64,000 nucleotides of DNA from Onchocerca volvulus. Lineage: Eukaryota; Nematoda; Chromadorea; Rhabditida; Onchocercidae. Numbering within the stretch: the stretch's first letter is position 1; each line of letters opens with the position of its first letter. The notes under the pieces were generated by a model. It was given only the letters and a program-made list of their open reading frames with translations. It searched no databases and was not told where the DNA came from. Where the stretch lies: contig HG738137.1 of assembly GCA_000499405.2 (NCBI GenBank), forward strand, positions 16,665,601 through 16,729,600, read 5' to 3'. This document shows positions 36,920-50,028 of the stretch, piece by piece. Made by a program: the position numbers and the translations under genes.

Positions 36920-39900
36920 ACAAATCGAACAAGAGTTTGAATTTCAATAAATTTGTATCATATGATTATTTATAATATTTGATATTTTGACCTATACTTG
37001 TCTACCTATAAATATATTATTTTTATTATTTTTTTTCGAATGCTTTTGCATATTTGTTTTTTTTTTTTTTTTTGCCTTTGTCTTTTTTCCCATTTTGCTT
37101 TTTATAAATAAAAGTTCATTTTATTGTTATTTTCATATGATTATTTTGATTTACTTTTTTAAATTTTATTTAAAAAATTTATTGATTGAAACGAATGAAG
37201 AAATAGCGAGAGAGAGAGAGAGAGAGATCGATAGCTAAATTGCTGATGAAAATTTAAACCGTAAACAATTACATTCGTCGTATTTGCTATTTCAGTTTCT
37301 AGTACTGAATTTTGTGTCATATTGTTGTGACATTATTCGAAATTTCCTTTGTACGAAAACTAGTTCCTTCTTTCTTTCAATATATTTCTCCTCCTTATTA
37401 TGACTTTGTTGAGAATCTTTTACAATTTCTTTTATTCTTTTAAAATCAACTACTTATCACTTCATTTCGCAGTTGGTGTTATCATTATTATCACCGTAAT
37501 ATGTTATTATTAATTATCGTTATCACTATTATCATTGTTATTGTTATTATTAACTATTGTTATCACCATTTTTATAGAAAAATCATTTGGTGATAATTAT
37601 ATCATTTTGTGATAATTATATCTCTTTCTATAATAATAGTAATAATAATACAGTAATAATGGTACTGCTATTAGCATATTCATATGCTATGGAATGCTTA
37701 TCGAGATATAACTATCACAAAATATGAAAATTACGAAGTTATCGGAAGCATAGCATACTCAAATTTATAAAAAAAAATAATAATAATAAAAATTGATGAA
37801 TTTTCAAGATCTATAGAAATCAATATTATTAACGGATTCTTTGTAGTTGAAGCATCTAAAGTTATCCAATGAGAGCGAGAAAGATTCAAAAGATTCAAAA
37901 TTATTATTATTATCATTATTATTTTTATTATTATAATTTAAACTATAATTAATTAAGCTAAAACTAATAACCGGTTTAATTTTCTTGTTTTCTTCTTTCT
38001 CTCTCTTTCTTTCTCTCTTTCTCTACTTCTATATGTATATATCTTAAATTTTTGATTTAAAATTTTCAAAAATATGCATAATTAACTAAGATTGAAATAT
38101 AATTTGTCCATCAAGAATTTCATCATTTAGAAATTATTAGATTAAGATTAAACAATACGCACTAATTACTAACACCACTCAAATTAATTATCAACATACT
38201 AATTACTAACATCAGTCTTAATTAGCGATTAGAGCAAATAATGAGACATATTTGATAGAACAGAAGATTTGCGAGATTACAACGTTTTTTTTTTGTTTAT
38301 TAAAAAACTTTAATTTTATCAATTTTTTTTTTTAAATTAATTTCTCTTCAATAAGAAAATGCTTGTTTCTTTATATTCATTGAATTTCATCAAATTTCTC
38401 TCTTTTCTTTTTTTTTTTTTTTGAATTAAAATTTTTCATTATACATCAGCAACAAAAATTTCATTTGATTAAAATGCTGAAAAAGATTACGAAATTTTTG
38501 ATGGTAACTATTTTAATTGAACTAATTTTTCTAATTTTATATATTACAAAAAGCGAATTTTTTCAGATTTGAAATATTAATAAATTCAATGGCATTTTTT
38601 TTCCTTTTTCATTTTCGTTCGCTTTTATCAAAACTATTTATAATAATTTGTTTCAAAAAAAAAAAAAAAAAAAATGTATGAAAATAGCAATTTTGAAAAA
38701 TTGGAGGCTGAAGAAACATGCAATTGTACGTTAAATTTCTATTTGATAAATTCAAAATTTATGCATTCTATTTAAAAATTGATTTAAAAAAAAAAAAGAA
38801 ATGAAATGAAAAGCAAATGGTATCTATCATTCTCTTCTTTATTGATAAATATTTCGTACTAATAGAATCAGTTTTTTTTTTTTTTTTTTTTTTTTTTTAG
38901 TAAAAGATTTGATTTGCATAATATATCAAGGATGAATAAGAAGTTTTTTAGAAAAAAAAAAAGAATATGATACGTTATCATAATATATTTGAAATTTTCT
39001 TTTGAATGAATTTTTATTAAAATTGATAATTTTGTTAATACGAAATATTCTATCAATAAAATAATTTGAAATTATGCTCTCCTTTTAGATTTCGAAAAAA
39101 AAAAATCACTTTTTGCTTTATTTTATATATTTATGAATCAAATATATATATATATATATGTATATATATACATAGATGTGTTTTTTTTTTTTTAATGAAA
39201 TTTCAAAAAAAAAAAAAAGTAAAAAAGTTTATAACAGTAACAGTTGTTTGAAATGAAATAAAAGGAATGGTATTTTCAGCTATTTAACAATTTACAGTGT
39301 AAAGTTCAAATGTATTAGAAGAAAGAGAGAGAGAGAGAGAGAAAGAAAGAGAGAGGGAGAGGGAGAGAGAGAGAAAGAGGGAGGTAAAACTTTCGGTGCA
39401 AAACTTTGGTGAACACAACAACATTTTCTCCTTCCCACTATTAGTTCAATCTCTAATGAATTCAATCGATTTAATTACTCATCGATGAAATGTAATAAAC
39501 CGAAATTTTTGAATATTTTTTGGAATAATTTTTAATTTTTTGATTTTTTTTTTTATTACTTATTTATTTGATTTGTTTCTAATTTATCATATTAAAATCA
39601 ATATTTGATATCAGAATAACATTTGTATGATAATAATTTATGATAACGATTTTCAGAAAATGATTTCGTTCGTAATCTTTGTCGATTTGTATAAAATATT
39701 TTGAATATTATGGGATTTATATTCAACGAATGATTGCTATCATTATATCATGATATTTTTATTCTATGTATATAAATAAATTATGATTTTTTTTTTTTAT
39801 TATGATATTTTATATAAAAAGCAATAAATTTAACCAAACATTTTTCTAGTTTTATAATGAATTAATTACAATTTTAAATTGAAAATTTCATTCTTTTCGA

Positions 39901-41975
39901 TAATAATTTCCAATTTATTTTAAATTATACATTAATCATAGAGCCTAAATAATAGTGTTAATTATATATTATAATTATTATTATTTTTAATTCAATAAAA
40001 TAATTTTTTTTTTCAATATTACTATCATTTAGAAAAAGTTTTTATCATTAATTTAGTTATGATAAAATAATGATAACTTTTCCTACATTAGAATTAATAA
40101 AAAATTAGCAATAATTCGATTAGTTTATTTATTATCCTAACAATTAAATAATTATTGATGAAAAATTAAAAAAGCATTATTCTAAAATCATAAAGCTATT
40201 CTTTTAATCAGTGATAATTATTCGATTTGATTAGTTATTATGATATATTTATTATTTAATTACAAATATATTATTTTATTTCAAACAATTGTACAATGTT
40301 AAAAAAGTGAAAAATCTTGGGAAATTAAAACTATTCAAACATTTTCAATTTATTATAAATTACTATATTTTAAATTGATTTCTAATATTTTAGACAATTC
40401 AAATTCGTTATTTTCGTTTCAGCAATTTATTGTAACCTTGGAATTTCTTCTTTTTATTACTACTCCTCCTTCTTTGCTTTGCCCTCCTCTTTTTTCATTT
40501 AAAAATAAAAAAAAAAAACTTACCCACATCATAAAATTTACAACTCCCTTTATTCCTCTTCCTCCTCTCCATCCTCCTCATCCTGCTCCTCTTCCTCTTC
40601 CTCCTCCTCCTCCTCCTCCTCCACAGTTGCCATCTCACAAAATTGATAGATTCCTTCTTCCTCCTATATCACAAAAATCATTATTCCTTCCTTCATTCCT
40701 TTCTATTCTTTCCATTACTTCCTCCAATTTCCAATTTGAATCATTTTTTTTCCTTTTTTTTCGCAAGTTAATGTATTTTTTCCATTTGAAATAATATCGA
40801 TTAGAATTTGTAAGCTTTAAATTTCCAAAAAGATTTTTGTAGATTTTATGACGATAATTAATCTTATTTTTTAAAATCTTCTGAATTATCTCTACGAAAG
40901 TTTAAATGAATTGAAAATCAAGTAAAGAATGGAAAACAAAAAGCAAAATTTCTAATTCAGCTTTTCTATAAGTTGGAAAAAAATCAAAAAAAAAAAAAAA
41001 ATTTATTGTAAATTACATGAAATTTAAGTATGCAATAAGTTTAATGTTCTTATCAAATCTAATTTAAATATTTTTTTTATTAAAATATGAGAATGAAATC
41101 TTGCAGTACTGTTAAAATGGCCAAAAGAATAAATTTTAATAAAGCCAAAAGAAAATAGCCATGACTATGTATTGGCCAAGTAAAAATCATCGATTGATAG
41201 ATTAACTCAGTTAATCAACGGAAGAATTAAAAGTATTCTAATTTATTTTCACTAATTAATTCTAATTAATATTTTTTTCAATATACAATTACGTCACCAT
41301 TCTGCATGCATTAATCTGAACTTGAAGCTAATTAATTTCCATAAAAATTTGTCGCCATTTAGCATGTCCTGTTAATTATTTACTTCTATTTTTCAATTTT
41401 GCTCATCTAATGAAAACTAAAAAAATTGAATTTTTAACTCCTTAAACTTTTTTTTTTTTGAATTTATTGGATATGTTGTTTAAAAAATTTTTGAAAATTG
41501 ACACCTCTATGCTTACAAAAACTTAGCAAGTGTGAAAAATGGATAAATAAAAAGGGTATATTTTAGTTTTTTAGTATGAATTTAATAAATGATAAAATGA
41601 TCATATATTTAGAAAGTCTTCTATTAGATATTTGAAGAAATGTTCATGCTAGAAAGAAAATGAGCTATTCTGACAAAATTTTTTAAAACTTTCAAATAAA
41701 TTTTATTCAATTATAAATGAAGTGAACAATTTTTAGGAAGATAAAAATGTTGAATTGCAATGAAAAGATCGAAAACACAAAAAAAAAAAAAAATGAATAC
41801 AAATATATATTTAATTCTTTTTTTGTCACAATAACTTGAATTTATTCTGTTCGTATTACTATTATTTCGAATTATTTGAGTAATACTAATGATGCAAAAT
41901 TCGTTATTGTCGTTGTATATTTTTTAAGATCAATTATTTCAATTTGTAAACAATTAAAAAATCAAAACAACAATC
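36920..41975. other. low-complexity stretch with no supported gene
   Basis: Holds a GA run at 37206-37227, TTA/ATC-type repeats near 37480-37680, a GA-rich block at 39327-39380, an AT run near 39140-39172, and a CT/CCT-rich block at about 40440-40700. Two exon-like pieces occur: 37849 onward (LKHLKLSNESEKDSKDSK in phase 0 after TTTGTAG) and an ATG at 38674 reading MYENSNFEKLEAEETCN to a T|GTACG donor. I could not connect them. Confidence 0.4.
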
Positions 41976-42652
41976 ATGGTGGAAATGCAACAAATTATCG
42001 AACTTGTCCTAGCAATCTTTTTGCCGGTAAATTTAGTTATTAATACAAATTTTAACTATTAAAATTATAAAATTACGAAATGTAATTAAAAAAATACAAA
42101 ATTTAACTATTATTTTATTTTATCATATAATTAATGTTACATGATAAATGAAATAATAATAGTTAAATGTGCAGAAATGAAAATAAAATTAGTAATGATA
42201 CAAAAAAAAAAAAAAAAAAGAAAGATAATTTGGCCAATTGTTAGAAAGACTTTCAATTAATTTCATTTGTCATGTCGAAAACTGGAAATGAAAATTAAAA
42301 AAAAAAAAAAAAAAAAAAAATTTTTTTTTTCAGAATTAGTCAGCATATATGAATAATCAAAGTATGAATAATCTAACCTTATTATTTTAAATATGATTAT
42401 GTAATAATTTATCTTAATTTCATCATATAGATCGATATGATCTTTCAAACATTAATACAGATCAATGATTGATAATGGTAATGATAATGATAATGATAAT
42501 GATAATGATAATGGTTGATTTTTCAGCCATTGGCAATTTTCATCCATAGCAACGATTGTAATATCCATGTGGTAGTAAATATCGTTCTATGTTTCTTTTT
42601 CTGGTTACCAGCTGTACTTCATGCTCTTTGGTATTGTTTCTTCCGAGGATAA
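41976..42652 (+). CDS. Pmp3/UPF0057-family small membrane protein
   Basis: Two exons, 41976-42026 and 42527-42652, phase 0, encode 58 residues. Exon 1 reads [17 protein letters not shown] and ends CCG|GTAAAT; exon 2 opens after TTTTTCAG with [14 protein letters not shown]. That gives the family signature of two hydrophobic helices around a short Cys-containing loop, and the length is typical (about 52-60). Pmp3-type proteolipids sit in the plasma membrane and affect ion balance and membrane potential in yeast and plants; the nematode role is unclear. The intron holds an AATGAT microsatellite at 42471-42513. The 3' leader contains an AAC-rich run right after the stop. Confidence 0.85.
42471..42513. 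repeat. (AATGAT)n microsatellite
   Basis: About seven units of the hexamer, inside the intron of the Pmp3-family gene and 13 bases before its acceptor. Confidence 0.95.
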
Positions 42653-43146
42653 ATGACAACAACAACAACAATAACAACAACAACAACGATGGTGACAATG
42701 ATGACAAACAATGTGACATCATTTTGCAAGCTAAAATATTAACTAATCGTCAATTTTTTCCCCGCTTTTCCCGAATTCTGGAAGTATTCTTTTCTCTTTT
42801 CGCCCGCATTTTTGAAAAAATTCTTTTCGCTCGCATTCTGGAAGTTTTTTCCTTTTCTTCAAATGGAAAGAAATTATATTGTTTCAATAATTTGCCTCAT
42901 TTATATATGTACAATTCTTTCATTAATAAGAGACAAAAATTTGTTAGAAAAGTTTTTAAATTCAAAAAAAAAAAATTTTAAATAAAACAATTTTACTTTT
43001 TTTTTTCTTTTCATTTTGTCAAATTCCGTATGAAAAATTGAAAAATTCTTCGACACATCAATCTCAAAAAAAAAATGTAAAATTTCTTTTTTTTTTCTTC
43101 CTCTTTCTTTTCATTTCTTTCCCATTTTTCGAACATTTTAGTACTT

Positions 43147-43329
43147 ATGAGCAGTATTTCTCATCTGCTATATTATGCCATTCTCAATTTTTCGATTCAA
43201 ATGGAAATGATTAGAAAGAAATTAATTGAAAACGAAATATATAACTACAATGAAATTGATAAATTAAATTGCAAATTATCATATTCAGAGAACTTTTTCA
43301 ATACCTATAATATATTTAATTCTGATTAA
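43147..43329 (+). CDS. small single-exon open frame, doubtful
   Basis: An ATG 5 bases after a CATTTTAG acceptor opens a 60-residue frame (MSSISHLLYYAILNFS at the start, ending NTYNIFNSD). The acceptor-ATG spacing is what spliced-leader genes show, and it lies 495 bp after the Pmp3-family stop on the same strand. No family recognised; ATG here matches the common frame of an AT-rich region, so chance is possible. The true codon for the first residue is ATG at 43147. Confidence 0.25.
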   Translation: MSSISHLLYYAILNFSIQMEMIRKKLIENEIYNYNEIDKLNCKLSYSENFFNTYNIFNSD

Positions 43330-45747
43330 TCATTACTCGATTAATTGATTACATGTTAAATGTTGATCAGAATATTTCTTGAATAGGATATGAGCGAAAT
43401 AATTGTTGATTTATGGCAATAGCAAATTCCAAAAAAGTATATTCATTAATTAATGATGGATCGAATTTTTACTTGAAATAATTATAATGCTTCCGATGAT
43501 TTATTTCTTGCTAAAATTCTGGTATAAAGAATGAAAAGATTTATCATTGCAATTATCCGTTTTAATTTATTTTTAAAATTTCAAGTTTTTTTTTTTTTTT
43601 TTTTTTTTTGCCAGAATGCGTAAAAACGAAAAAAAGGAATTGATAATCAAATAAGCTTGCAAAATTTATGAAACATTGCCTTATTAAAATTTTTATTTAC
43701 TCTTCAAATATATCATATGAATGCATATATATCTGTCAAAATTTGATGTATGAAATCGATATTATTACATCAAATTATTTTTTTTGTATATTTTATTATT
43801 GTATTAATCGAGTTTTTTTTTTAATGTTTAGAAATTTTTCCATTTTTTTAATTTGATATATGTTTTTCTTTTTTTCTTAATGTAAAACTTTTTTCTTCCA
43901 TTTTTTCTTCTTTTTGAAATAAACAATATAAAAAAATTGCCAGCCACACACATAACAAAAAAAAAAAAAATCGAAATCCATTTTGTCATCTTTTCTTTTT
44001 TTTTTTTTTTTGCAAAAAGAGTAAAAATCGAGAAATTATTGAAGATTAATAGAACAAATAAGAATTTTCCAATTATTTTGTCAATTTATTCAAATTTATG
44101 ATACAATTAATTGCTAGAGAAAATGTATGATTAGAGGTGAATTGATCAAGCTATCACTTTTGGCCATCTTTCTTGTGAAAAAAAAGAAAAAAAGTTTTAC
44201 GAATCAATATATTTGTCGATGCTTTGATTATAAAAGCAATTTTTTTTCCTTTTACAAAAAATGTTTATACTAAATAATAAAAATAAACAAAACAAATAAA
44301 TAACAAAAATAAACGAAACAAACAAAAAAAAAAAAAAAGAAAATTAAATATCATAAAAACCAAAGGCAAAACACTACGATCATCATAAACAAAATTAACT
44401 TTATCACAAATTAAAAAAAATTTTTTTTTTTTTTCGATATGCCATATAAATGAAATATAAATATGTTGGTTGATATTTCTCATTTATTTCACAGCCAAAT
44501 TTTTTCTACTAATGATTTGAATTAAATAAATAAAAAAAAGCAAAATGACTAATTAGAATGGATGAAGCTGAAATGATTTGTATCGAAAATAATCATTACT
44601 TAAAGAATTAAATTATCAATGATAAATAGTACTAATGGAATGATGGAATATTATTCGTGATAATTTAGCTTGTTAGATTATATTATGCTGAAAATAATTA
44701 GCCATTTTATAATAATAAATTTTTTCCGTGTTAAATATTAAAGTATTCTTGATTTGATCTTCTCTTTCTATCATTTTATTTTACAATTTGACAAACTTTA
44801 CTAATGCTCGTAAATTAATCTCTTATCCATTTTATTATTTTCATTTTCTTTTACTATCCCTCAATACGAAGAAAATGAGATGCTAGGAGTTATATAATGA
44901 TTTGATATGATTTGAAATTAGTTATTACGATGAAATTTTGACAAAGTTCATTAAAATTTTAGTGCAGTGCATCGATTAACGGAATAATGAAATAATTTAA
45001 ATCAAATTGTCGATCAATTTTCATATTATATGTTGGTTGCATTACTATCAATATATCATCTAGTAATGTTATAATCTTGCTTAGTTAAACAAAGTAATTC
45101 ATTTTAAACGATTGTTCATCTTAATATTACTACAACTTGTACATATATCTTTAATCAAATTATTCAGCTTTTTCATTATTTCATCCTCTGTGCAATCTTT
45201 TCTTCAACTCTATGATAAATATCTAAATAATCTATAGCTAATTAATCATGTTTTGGAAAGAAATAACAAAATTTCAAAGCCAACAGATGTATAATATTGT
45301 TATTTTAAATTTTTGATAATAACCGAAGAAAGACGAACAACTGGAAAATATTTGGATAAACAAAAAAAAAAAAAAAAAAAAAAAATTGTTTTTTTGAATT
45401 TCATCCATGATATGCTTAAGATATGGAAACAGGTACAGGATATGTTGCAAAAAGAAGTTGGATTCATCTTAGGCAACATGGAAACGCTAGATCTTAGTTT
45501 TTTTTTCTTTTTTTTTACATTTAAATGTTTAGTGGCAAAAAACTTCGAATAGTTCATTGTTAAAGTTTCGAGAAAACAGTAAGTGACATATGAAATCTTT
45601 CCTTTATAGAAATGTTTATATCCATTTTTGACTTAACTTCAAATTATTAAGGGCTATGAAATTAGACAATCATTATTATCTATTAACGTTATATTATCAC
45701 AGAATTACTGTTATTATCATTTATTATTTATTATTTATTATTATTAC
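43330..45747. other. low-complexity stretch
   Basis: No gene supported. It contains long T and A runs, one copy of a ~58-bp sequence at 44349-44407 that recurs at 48546-48602, and a frame at about 45391-45495 enclosed by 24 A residues on the left and a T-rich run on the right (reads FIHDMLKIWKQVQDMLQKEV). Confidence 0.4.
44349..44407. repeat. ~58-bp direct repeat, copy 1
   Basis: TATCATAAAAACCAAAGG and CATCATAAACAAAATTAACT are shared with 48546-48602 at roughly 90 % identity by eye. The two copies lie on either side of the decayed BEL/Pao element. Confidence 0.75.
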
Positions 45748-45823
<76 letters not shown>

Positions 45824-45846
45824 TATTATTATTATTATTAATTATT
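45748..45846. repeat. (TTA)n microsatellite
   Basis: About 33 near-perfect units directly before the second BEL/Pao fragment. Confidence 0.95.
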
Positions 45847-45953
45847 ACTACGTGTGTTTTAACAGTTCATATTTCTTATAAGAATGTGCAGGAAAACGGA
45901 TTCTTTTACAATTTATTATAATATTTCGATCTTTTTTTTGAAAAAAATTCATT

Positions 45954-46459
45954 TGTTATATGCTAAATCTCGAATAGCGCCAATAAAAGAAATATCAATT
46001 CCAAAGCTCGAATTGCTATCTATATTGATAGGAGTTAGAGCAGGCCAATTTGTGTTAAACCAATTATGGTGCCGTGAGAAAGATATTACTGTCTGGTCAG
46101 ACGCTAAATGTGCGCTTTTTTGGGTCAAAAACGAATCGAAATTACTTCCGCGATTTGTGCAAAAACGAGCTGAAGAAATTCGAAATTCTCACTTTAAATT
46201 AAGATACTTACCGAGTTCTCAAAATCCTGCTGACATGGCCATGAGAGGAATTTCACCAACCAAACTTCATTATAACAAATTATGGTGGAATGGTCCCTAC
46301 TGGCTAGTTAAGGATCCATCACAATGGCCTAATGGTGAATTCAATTATAATGCAGAAGACGAAATCACTCAAATTTTGCAAAGGCTATCGTACATAATTA
46401 CGAAGAAGATAAAATCCAATTTATTGAAGCACATCGCTTCAGTAAATGGGCCAAAGTAA
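45954..46459 (+). pseudogene. BEL/Pao RNase H-like region
   Basis: Begins within the domain at AKSRIAPIKEISIPKLELL and continues with VWSDAKCALFWVKN and NPADMAMRG, the same motifs as in the first element but clearly diverged, so this is a different copy or subfamily. The first catalytic Asp region is missing. Around 46400 the correct frame shifts by one base: the homologous text ([15 protein letters not shown]) continues in the frame of 46465-47232. Confidence 0.85.
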
Positions 46460-46464
46460 TTAGA

Positions 46465-47232
46465 GTGACCGTCTGGATTCTTCGATTCATCAAAAGGACT
46501 TGTAAAAATGCAATATCCTGGCTGAAATCATTGTCTACATCAGGAAGCAATATGTCAAAGGATGATTATAATCTTGCAGAATGGTTATTAATCAGACAGA
46601 CACAATCGCAGAACCTAACGAGTGAAGAAATAGAGAAATGGAATCTCTTTCAACACAAAAAGGATAAGTTGTGGAGATCCAACAGTCGACTGGAACATTC
46701 AGAATTGGGCAACGAAAGTAAATATCCTATTTATTTACCAAATAAGAGCGATATAACTAAACTCATCATCTTGCAGCAACATGATATTTTGTACCATGCT
46801 GGAATTGCACACACCTTGTCTTCAATATGGCGTAGATTTTGGATTCCTAAAGGAAGAGCCGCAATAAAACGAACGATATCTTCATGCATGGCTTGTAAGC
46901 GATGGAAGGCAAAACCCTTCAAATTGCCACCAATGCCAAGCCTACCAGAATCACGAGTACGACGATCAAGAACATTCGAGCAGGTAGGATTAGATTATTT
47001 GGGCCCCCTTTCGATTAAATCACCTACTGGGATAATAAAAAGATGGATCGCCCTCTTCACATGTTTTACAACTAGGGCAGTTCATCTCGAACTGGTGGAA
47101 GATTTATCCGCCGAAAATTTCTTGCACATCATGAGAAGATTCATTGCTCGTAGAGGATATCCAAAGCTAATACTCAGTGACAATGCTAGCGAGTTTCAAC
47201 AAGTATTCAAAGAAATAATGGAACAAACGTAA
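46465..47232 (+). pseudogene. BEL/Pao integrase, truncated core
   Basis: Contains the H2C2 zinc-binding module (HDILYH, then CMAC) followed by the integrase core. Two catalytic aspartates are visible in GLDYLGPL and [10 protein letters not shown]; the frame ends at 47232, before the expected Glu. It lacks the C-terminal part. Together with the frameshift upstream this makes it non-functional. Confidence 0.85.
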
Positions 47233-47235
47233 ACG

Positions 47236-48226
47236 GAACAACTGTAAATGATTCCTATGGAATTGATAATTACGACGATACTAGAGAATATGTTCCTATG
47301 AAATTAAAAATGTCTGAAACAAGTCATCGAAAAGTGTCTCGTCACGTGTCAAGCCGCACATGCCTAAATTTCCCCAATCATTGTGCTGTTGTATACGACC
47401 TGAAGCTGCTGTTAAAACAAAACGACGAACACTTCATCCAATCCCATCGACTCCAACTCCACAATCACTGATTATTCAAATAACGAAAAATTCGTAAAAT
47501 GGAACATCTTTTTACATCCCACAGGAATGGAACTGCGAAAAAATCATCAATCGAACCGTTACATTATAAAAGTGTAGGTGCACACACGCGCTCACTTAGA
47601 ATTCCAGGAATTTAGAATTCCAGCTGTCAAATACCACACATTTACTTCATCAATTTCTAATTGCAACGATACCGACCACTGCATGGTGAAATTGGAAGAA
47701 ACATTCGATCCGAATAACGGAAGTCTAATAGACAAGTTTGATTTTGAAAGAATCAATTCGGAATTAGAACTTCTGGCTCGAAATCAAGCGGCAGTTGACG
47801 CAATACTGTATCGACCAACGGATGATTCTCTTTGGCAAGAAATTTCAAAACAAGGAAAAGAGCTTACAGATCGACCAGGCAAAGAATTCGACCAAATTTC
47901 TCAATCAATTCAAGAAGAACTTGAAAGTGTGACAACATATTGGAGATTGATAATTGTTCCTATGAATGTTGTAACCAACTTTCCTGTAATAATTGGTCTT
48001 AAAATTAAACTCGCATTTCTACGATCCTTATTTTGTTTTTCACGAGAACGAAATTCAAATTACAAAAATAGCATTGTTCTTCCTACGAAACCTAAACTTA
48101 CCCAAATTTTAAACAGGGAAGGACAAGGTTCAGTTACTAAACTAAACTTAATACATTTTCCTATACATCTGAAAACCTTTCCACCTCACTCCCACATTAA
48201 ATTTTCCTCTTTCCTCCCCTTGGGAG
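47236..48226 (+). pseudogene. possible env-like third reading frame, broken
   Basis: After the integrase fragment, coding-like text continues in three pieces in different frames: about 47236-47471, 47440-47574 and 47578-48226. There are several N-x-S/T sites, some cysteines, and a hydrophobic segment near the end of the last piece. Some nematode BEL/Pao elements (Cer7-type, Tas) carry an env-like third frame at this place. Position and features fit; I see no family motif, so the identification is an inference. The reading is interrupted by stops and shifts and cannot make a full protein. Confidence 0.35.
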
Positions 48227-48545
48227 TGTCGCGAATTCGATATCGTGAAGCTCCTATCAAATGCTAAATTTTTATTGTAAACAATATAACTACTGAACGA
48301 CATCACTCACGAACTCAGAAATTATTCACGACAGTTATATCAATCAAATTATTTTCATTCTTATTGCAAACGTTTTTAAGGGAACTTTATCATACATTTT
48401 TATCAATATTTCGTAAAAAATTGACAACAAAGCTATTTTTGACATGGAAAAAAGTTTGAATTTTTGCGATATTCTATCTTTATTCGCATATTTATTTTTT
48501 GCACATTACGTGTATACTATTTATTCCATAGCATATAAATATAGG

Positions 48546-48602
48546 TATCATAAAAACCAAAGGTAAGCACTACGACCATCATAAACAAAATTAACTTTAT
48601 TA
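48546..48602. repeat. ~58-bp direct repeat, copy 2
   Basis: Partner of 44349-44407. On the minus strand this copy follows a TTTTTTAG acceptor and can be read as a short terminal exon, but I found no partner exons that need it. Confidence 0.7.
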
Positions 48603-50028
48603 CCAGCTAAAAAAACAATCAAAAATATAAACGAAATGATAAAAAGAAATCAAATAACAAAAAAAAAAAAAAAAATAAAACATTTACATAAAAAATAGAA
48701 CTAAAAAAATTTAACATCAAATTTTCAGAAAAGAAAAAAAAGAAGTAGAAAAAGGAAAATTAAAATTAGAAATCATTGTTAAACAAAATAACATACTAAC
48801 ATTAATATATCGCCGCATATACATCTACGAATGAATTCACAAATATAAAAATTGGGATATTAATTTTAAAAAATCACATGGAAAAAGCTCAAATCAAAAA
48901 TACGTTGATATAAATGTCATATACATTAAGAATATATTGGAAATGAATTATTGGATTGAAACGACCCTGAAATTAATTAGAACTTATTATTGGACTGAAT
49001 AGAATTGATATTTATTTATTTGTAAATTTTCTATTCCAATGGATCTTTCATTTTTCCAATATATATGTTTGACCTTTAAGAGATGGGCCAAAGCCAGACG
49101 ACAAACAAGAATATTTCAGGTTAGATGCATTTTTATCTCTTTATAAGTTTTTTATTTTTTGAATTCAATTCTTAATTTTTTGGATGAAAGAAGAGGGAAA
49201 CAGGAGATAGAAAAAGATGAAAAAAGGAAGCAAATATACTAATTAATAAAAATACCTAAATTAGCAATTCACGAAATAAGTCTGTCAATTGAAATTAACA
49301 ATAAGTTTAAATCAATATTTGTTATTTAGTTATTAGTATTATTTGCACTGAAAATTAATCAATTAATGATGAATCAAAAAAATTTAATTTTATTTCTTCC
49401 TCTTCCCTTCTACCGTAATATCGAATCCATCCATACCAGTACTACTAATTAGCATAATTTCTGTTTCTATTATTATATTTTATTGTTAAAAAATAGTTGA
49501 TGTAACAATGATTCATTCTTGAACTGATTGTTTTTAAATTTCTATTTTTAATTTTTTCATTTTTTTTAAAATTTTTACTAAATTTGAAAATTTATACTAA
49601 TTATTATTACTCCATCCCATTCGCTTACAAGAAATATTAGTATTAGTGACACTATTTAATTTTAAATTCTGGAAATAACCGGAGAAAAAGATAAAATTAA
49701 CGAGAAAAAGATTTTGTGATCAATATTTCATATGCTCTATTTTTCTAATTTAAATCTTACTGATCATATCTTTTGACATTTCTTACAAATTATTATGTAA
49801 ATATCAAAATGTACAAAAAATTGACTAAAATGAAATGGAATAAAAAGACCATTTCTTTTAAATTATTTAATTTCAATTCAAACACTTAACAATGTTAACA
49901 GTATAAATTATTAATCAGTTTAAAACCAATCATTAAATTAATTAATTGCAAATTTTTTGTGCAAATAAGCTTTTGTCTCATTCATTGACATTTTATTCAC
50001 CATTATCATCATCATTATCAGTATTGTT
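48603..50028. other. AT-rich spacer
   Basis: No gene supported. At 49083 an ATG two bases after a CTTTAAG acceptor reads MGQSQTTNKNIS to a TCAG|GTTAG donor; this first-exon-like piece has no identified continuation. Confidence 0.35.

Larger units (their letters stand above)
45930..48333 (+). mobile_element. decayed BEL/Pao element, 5'-truncated
   Basis: The 5' half (LTR, gag, protease, RT) is missing. What remains is RNase H-like sequence, integrase, a possible env-like region and a short LTR-like end. TGTCGCG at 48227 equals the start of the LTR at 15625 and follows CCTTGGGAG, which could be the polypurine tract. The terminal ATTCACGACA at 48324-48333 equals the end of the solo LTR at 33713. 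No target duplication was found because the left end is lost. Confidence 0.75.

Noticed and set aside
40375..40794. 139-residue open frame rich in Pro, Leu and Ser
   Set aside because: It is the translation of a CT/CCT-rich low-complexity block; no start context, splice sites or domain.
41114..41155. 13-codon basic frame MAKRINFNKAKRK after a TTGCAG acceptor
   Set aside because: Acceptor spacing is good but the frame is too short and matches no known short basic ribosomal protein.
42589..42981. 130-residue open frame with an Asn run
   Set aside because: It overlaps the Pmp3-family exon 2 in another frame and then reads the AAC microsatellite; the spliced Pmp3 frame explains the coding signal.
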